This document shows positions 60,140-64,000 of a stretch of 64,000 bases of DNA, piece after piece. Every line of letters starts with the position of its first letter. Position 1 is the stretch's first letter. Location: NCBI GenBank assembly GCA_025024175.1, contig QCXZ01000064.1, positions 47,823,325 through 47,887,324 on the forward strand, read 5' to 3'. The notes under the pieces were generated by a model. The model was not told the DNA's origin. It saw only the letters and a program-made list of their open reading frames with translations, and ran no database searches. A program made the position numbers and the translations under genes. This DNA comes from Rhyzopertha dominica. Its lineage: Eukaryota > Arthropoda > Insecta > Coleoptera > Bostrichidae.

Positions 60140-61818
60140 TTTGTCTTTAGACCTTTGGTCTAAAGGGTGGGTGTTGAGGTAGAGAGAAAGAGCATTTGGG
60201 AGTGACCGAATAAAGAAAGGTAGGTTCCTGCAAGAAGAGCCGCTGTTTAAAGCTTCAGTTATCCTGGACATGATGATATAGGATAATATAATATAATGCA
60301 CGGTGCCGCGTCCGAAAATAAGTTGATCTGTTGAAGATTTTGAGGTCTTGATACGCGGCAAAAGTTGCGAATCGACGAGCACTATTTGGTTAGTTAACCC
60401 ATTGGAGTTAACTGGATAACAATGAACCATACGATAGTAATGGAAAGCGATAGTGGTCAATACGATATTGATTGTAGTGCCAAATGTAGTCTTAGATAAT
60501 CTTTATACTCACTAAATGAATGATATGCAATTTAGGAAACATACGGAAGCAAAATCTTAAAAAAATGAGAATACCAGATTACATCCTTCCATTATATATA
60601 CGAGTAGTTGTTAGGTACAAAACTAGCAGTATTCTTATTTCTGTAAGAGGTACGATTGTCCGTCCCCATATGCTTAGAAACCATAATGATAATTACCAGC
60701 ATGATTAAAACCACAACACATGGTAACCTCTGTGGTCATATAATATTGCTCGTCTTCTGACAGTGGTGATATTTAGGAGGGCTTGTGTGTTCGCTAGCAG
60801 CAGAAGCGCATACCGCTTCATTTGCAATATTTCTCTGCGAACGTGCTGTAGCAGTACAGCGTGTACATACAGAAAATTTATACCTCCAATTTATACGATT
60901 ATGACCCGAGCGACTCGGTTGAAACGTAGATATATTAGGTGACCATTCGGGGGTAGATTGGCTCTCCTGTTGTAAAATACGAATGTACACGTAAGTGTCG
61001 ATGCTCACTGGGACAAATTCTGTAGCACATCGTCTTGATGTGAAATCGAAATGATTAAGAAATCCAGTAATACCAATCTATACTTAAGTGACTAAATGAG
61101 ATTAAAAGTCTAACTATACTACAAATAATATATAACAAATTATTGCAAAACCTTTACGCTATTCACACAAATTAATTAAATATTCGCAAGTTCTATAAAA
61201 TATTCCCATGGTCCGTAACTGTATAACAAATGGAAAACTCTGTTTTTTTTCTAATGTTATTTAGTACTACATACAATTTTTATTTAAAGCACAACAAATT
61301 TTGCATCACATTGGTTTTTAACTTCTCAAATTATTAGGATAGGGGTGGTGATAGACCAGTTCATTCTAAAACTGCTGGATCGCCCACAACACTTATTTAA
61401 CGTTACTTGAGTAGACTCGTATGAAGGAGAATGATCTCAATGTTATGCATTTTATCACCCGTTTCTTCTTGGTTCACTAACTAGAGGGCGCTTTGAACAA
61501 ATGTTCGGTTTTTCGAAATTTTGTCGGAAAAATTAAATGGTACGCCATACTATTAGCAATATTCTTTAAGAGAAAGGAGAAAACACCTAAATTTTAAAGG
61601 AATCCGCGTCTTGGTATCTTGATTCATTTTCGAGTTATTTAGTAAAATATTTTTGGATTGAAAATCAATATTAGTCTTGAACGAATTGTTGCCGTTATAG
61701 GGTACATACTATCTGGAAGGCTGTGGTAATTTCAACATAAACATTTTGATATAAATTACGAATGTTTTTTTTTATTCAAAAGTAAGCTTAAGATATTTTA
61801 TTGTTAAATTTGTAGTTA
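60140..61818. other. No supported gene
   Basis: Only short frames; the minus frame 61008-60736 (90 residues) has no recognisable domain. Confidence 0.4.
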
Positions 61819-62113
61819 GGGCGTTTATGACCAAGTCGTTCAAATTGAATGACTCATTCCTTGATGCGTTTGATTCGGCACACAGCTAATGACTCAGCGT
61901 CGTTCGTGCGTCGGTAATCGTTGACGATTGGCTGGCTGGCTACTGTTACGGGACTTGAATGATCCGAATCTATGCGATTGATTGAACGATTTGAATTGAA
62001 TCGAATGTCTCAGCACTGGTGACTGACGTCATTAAGTAATGAGGTTTCTATGACAGCGCGTTAGAAGCTGCATTGTTTTTGCCCCACGGCAGCCACTTCG
62101 AAAGTCACGTGTT
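61819..62113 (+). repeat. Dispersed repeat, copy C
   Basis: Direct copy of 36188-36492 with scattered differences and short indels. Confidence 0.8.
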
Positions 62114-62589
62114 TTTTTTTATATTTAGGTTCTAGGACAAAATAGACTCAAAACATTATCTGCAAGTTATTATAATTGCCGACGTTTCGTTATAATAAGT
62201 CGTCAAAAGGGTCAGATTGAATTTAAAAACACATTTTGTTAAACTGAAACAAACACTGACGTGCGACAAGAACAACGTTGAAAACGTACAGCTGAAGGTG
62301 GCCATGGCCACATATTGAGATAAAGCGCTGAATATTTAATTGCGGTGGAACCATTAAACTCAAAGTTTATAAGCGTTCATGACACATTCTTTTTCTATAA
62401 TAAAACAGAGAGACAATCAATTAACTATATACAAAATGCATACCGATGCAAAGGCATTCTACAGGATTATTTGAATAGTTAGTATACAAAGCAAGGGATT
62501 AAAAGATGACAGTTGCACGTGTTTTAAAAAGCCTAACTAGAACACTAACGGTAAAACAGCAAAAAAAAGGTTATCAGAAATAACCTCAC

Positions 62590-62950
62590 GAAATATGTTT
62601 ACAAAGGATGTTCAAAATTCCGTCCATCACATGTAATACAACGGTCCAGCTTCAACCTCAGTTCTTACAATGCTGGCAATGGCATTTGAGATCCTTCAAC
62701 CATATGTTCGGAACTGGTAGGACGTGTTCCAAAAACAAAAAATATAGCTGACTAAGGTCCGGGGATCTAGCTAACCAGGGAAGCAAGATTCTGTGTCATA
62801 TTCAGGAGTTTGGATAAATCTCGCTTCAAAAGTTACGAAGCCCCAGGGAAAAATTGTCTGTGCTGCCATCATTCTGTAACCACATGTTTCGTCGTTTCCT
62901 TAGTGGGACATCCTATATAGAACGTAATTAGTTGCTTCTAGGATTCTCAG
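62590..62950 (-). pseudogene. Faint DDE-transposase relic
   Basis: On the minus strand, scattered pieces resemble the C-terminal third of insect mariner-type transposases: an RSPDL-like block, a YIF-W stretch and a C-terminal ending, all in changing frames with many stops. Weak resemblance only. Confidence 0.3.
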
Positions 62951-64000
62951 TATGAATCCTAGCGACCTCCTCTTAATATGATTTCACATCGTAGTAGAGA
63001 TTCGAACGGCACAAAAAAAAAACGGAACAAAGCTGTTATATCTTAGTTTACAGCAGAGCTTTTTGTTCCTTACTGAGTACTCCTTAGCTCGTGTAAAAAC
63101 CCACGGGTCTAAGTAAGGCCCAAATTTGTCACCTTTATATACATTTTCAAATTCCGCACTAACGGTGAATGGGCCTCGCCGAAAAAAATAGATAGAGATG
63201 AACGCCCGGGCGAGATGGTACGCGTAGCAAAACATAAGAGCGATCCCAGCAGACACGGGGCGCGATAAGAGATAAGGGCTGCGGTTGCTGCGCTCGCGAA
63301 CTGTTCATAAAACCGTCACTAACGCTATCATTTCGCACCATAAACCGGCTGACCGTAAAAATGACAAAAGGGCCGACACACGTACACGTACAGTCAGATA
63401 ACACAGCTGGCTAAATCTTGGAGGCGCTTTAAAATGTTGCAGCAGCAATGGAATCTTTTTGGTTATTTCAGAGGATGCATCTGCATCGCTTTGATAAGGA
63501 TAATGTGAGATGCTTAAAACTCCAACAGCCCGACAATATTTGTCCAATGTGGCTAAGAAAATGTTCTGTTATTATGCAAATTTCTTTTGAAAACAGAAAT
63601 GGTCGTGGTGGTCCACAGCAAGTTGAAGTGCGAAGCATCTGTGACGCTCTTAAAATAGTAGTTACATTCTCTAACAAGAGAAACAGAAAATACACACGCT
63701 TCCAAAGCTAGAACATTCATACAATTACTTAAAAGTACTTCTAATTATAAAAATGTCGGCTACCTTCCCCTTACATTTAGGAGTACAAACCGAAACTTGT
63801 CGCAAATCTTTGTAATGTCTCCCAATTCGTGTAAGGTTATATTGGGGGTCCCTTTGTGTAGAAATCAATAGTTCTCACAATGGGTATTGGAAATTACGAT
63901 CCTGTTTAGAAAAGAGCATGCTATGCTGCCATGTAAAACAGATTTAGATACAAATTTTAATCATATTCGTTGCACATATTTGTTTTCTCACTTGTGTAAG
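62951..64000. other. Unassigned; GC-richer block at 63150-63440
   Basis: The block has several overlapping open frames on both strands with no domain. A frame at 63448-63711 (87 residues) is unrecognised. Confidence 0.3.

Noticed and set aside
1..64000. CRISPR array, bacterial operons, Shine-Dalgarno sites
   Set aside because: No spaced direct repeats of that type and all coding content is eukaryotic transposon; such features are not expected.
1..64000. Telomeric TTAGG array
   Set aside because: Only isolated TTAGG words, no tandem run.

Overview
This window reads as intergenic, transposon-rich nuclear DNA from an insect or a close arthropod relative. By eye it is AT-rich, and no complete host protein gene is visible. 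The evidence is the mix of mobile elements: a BEL/Pao LTR retrotransposon primed by a tRNA-Arg, an errantivirus-like endogenous retrovirus with a baculovirus-F-type env relic, a FLYWCH-MULE transposon, hAT-type MITEs, a Tc1/mariner element, a Penelope-like tail with a GIY-YIG domain, and a non-LTR 3' end. About twenty isolated single n bases are scattered through it.

Layout, left to right. 1-2150: nothing supported. 2150-5100: eroded minus-strand endogenous retrovirus (integrase tail, env), split by a 728-bp hAT MITE (3958-4685, perfect 8-bp duplication). 8037-8372: tandem duplication. 8991-10763: head-to-tail dimer of a palindromic MITE. 11130-12526: TIR element with TA ends. 12560-14229: hAT-like foldback with ATCGAT-rich arms, holding a second TIR element and a tRNA-like sequence. 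14491-14731: Penelope-type terminal inverted repeat. 19200-19672: non-LTR tail. 25111-26900: element with GC-rich modular TIRs that contains a Penelope 3' end. 32028-32842: tandem satellite of about 110 bp carrying heat-shock-element motifs. 33620-33884: foldback. 33931-33962: Z-DNA-type repeat. 34635-35573: another hAT MITE with perfect 8-bp duplication.

36707-42461 is the best-preserved gene-bearing unit: a 5.7-kb BEL/Pao element on the minus strand with identical 158-bp LTRs, a GTTGG target duplication, primer site, gag and pol, but with several frame breaks. 45422-51899 is a hAT-type element (8-bp duplication GTTGTATG) into which a FLYWCH-MULE (47544-51759, 9-bp duplication) has jumped. 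58848-60137 is a 1.3-kb Tc1/mariner element with a broken transposase.

The genes do not form an operon or pathway; the order is set by nested insertion. The main candidates for new biology are the heat-shock-element satellite, the hammerhead-like motif on the Penelope tails, the modular MULE-like TIRs, and the foldback MITEs as possible small-RNA sources. Frame breaks in the BEL, MULE and mariner elements often fall in homopolymers or short repeats, so sequence error must be separated from real decay before calling these elements dead.
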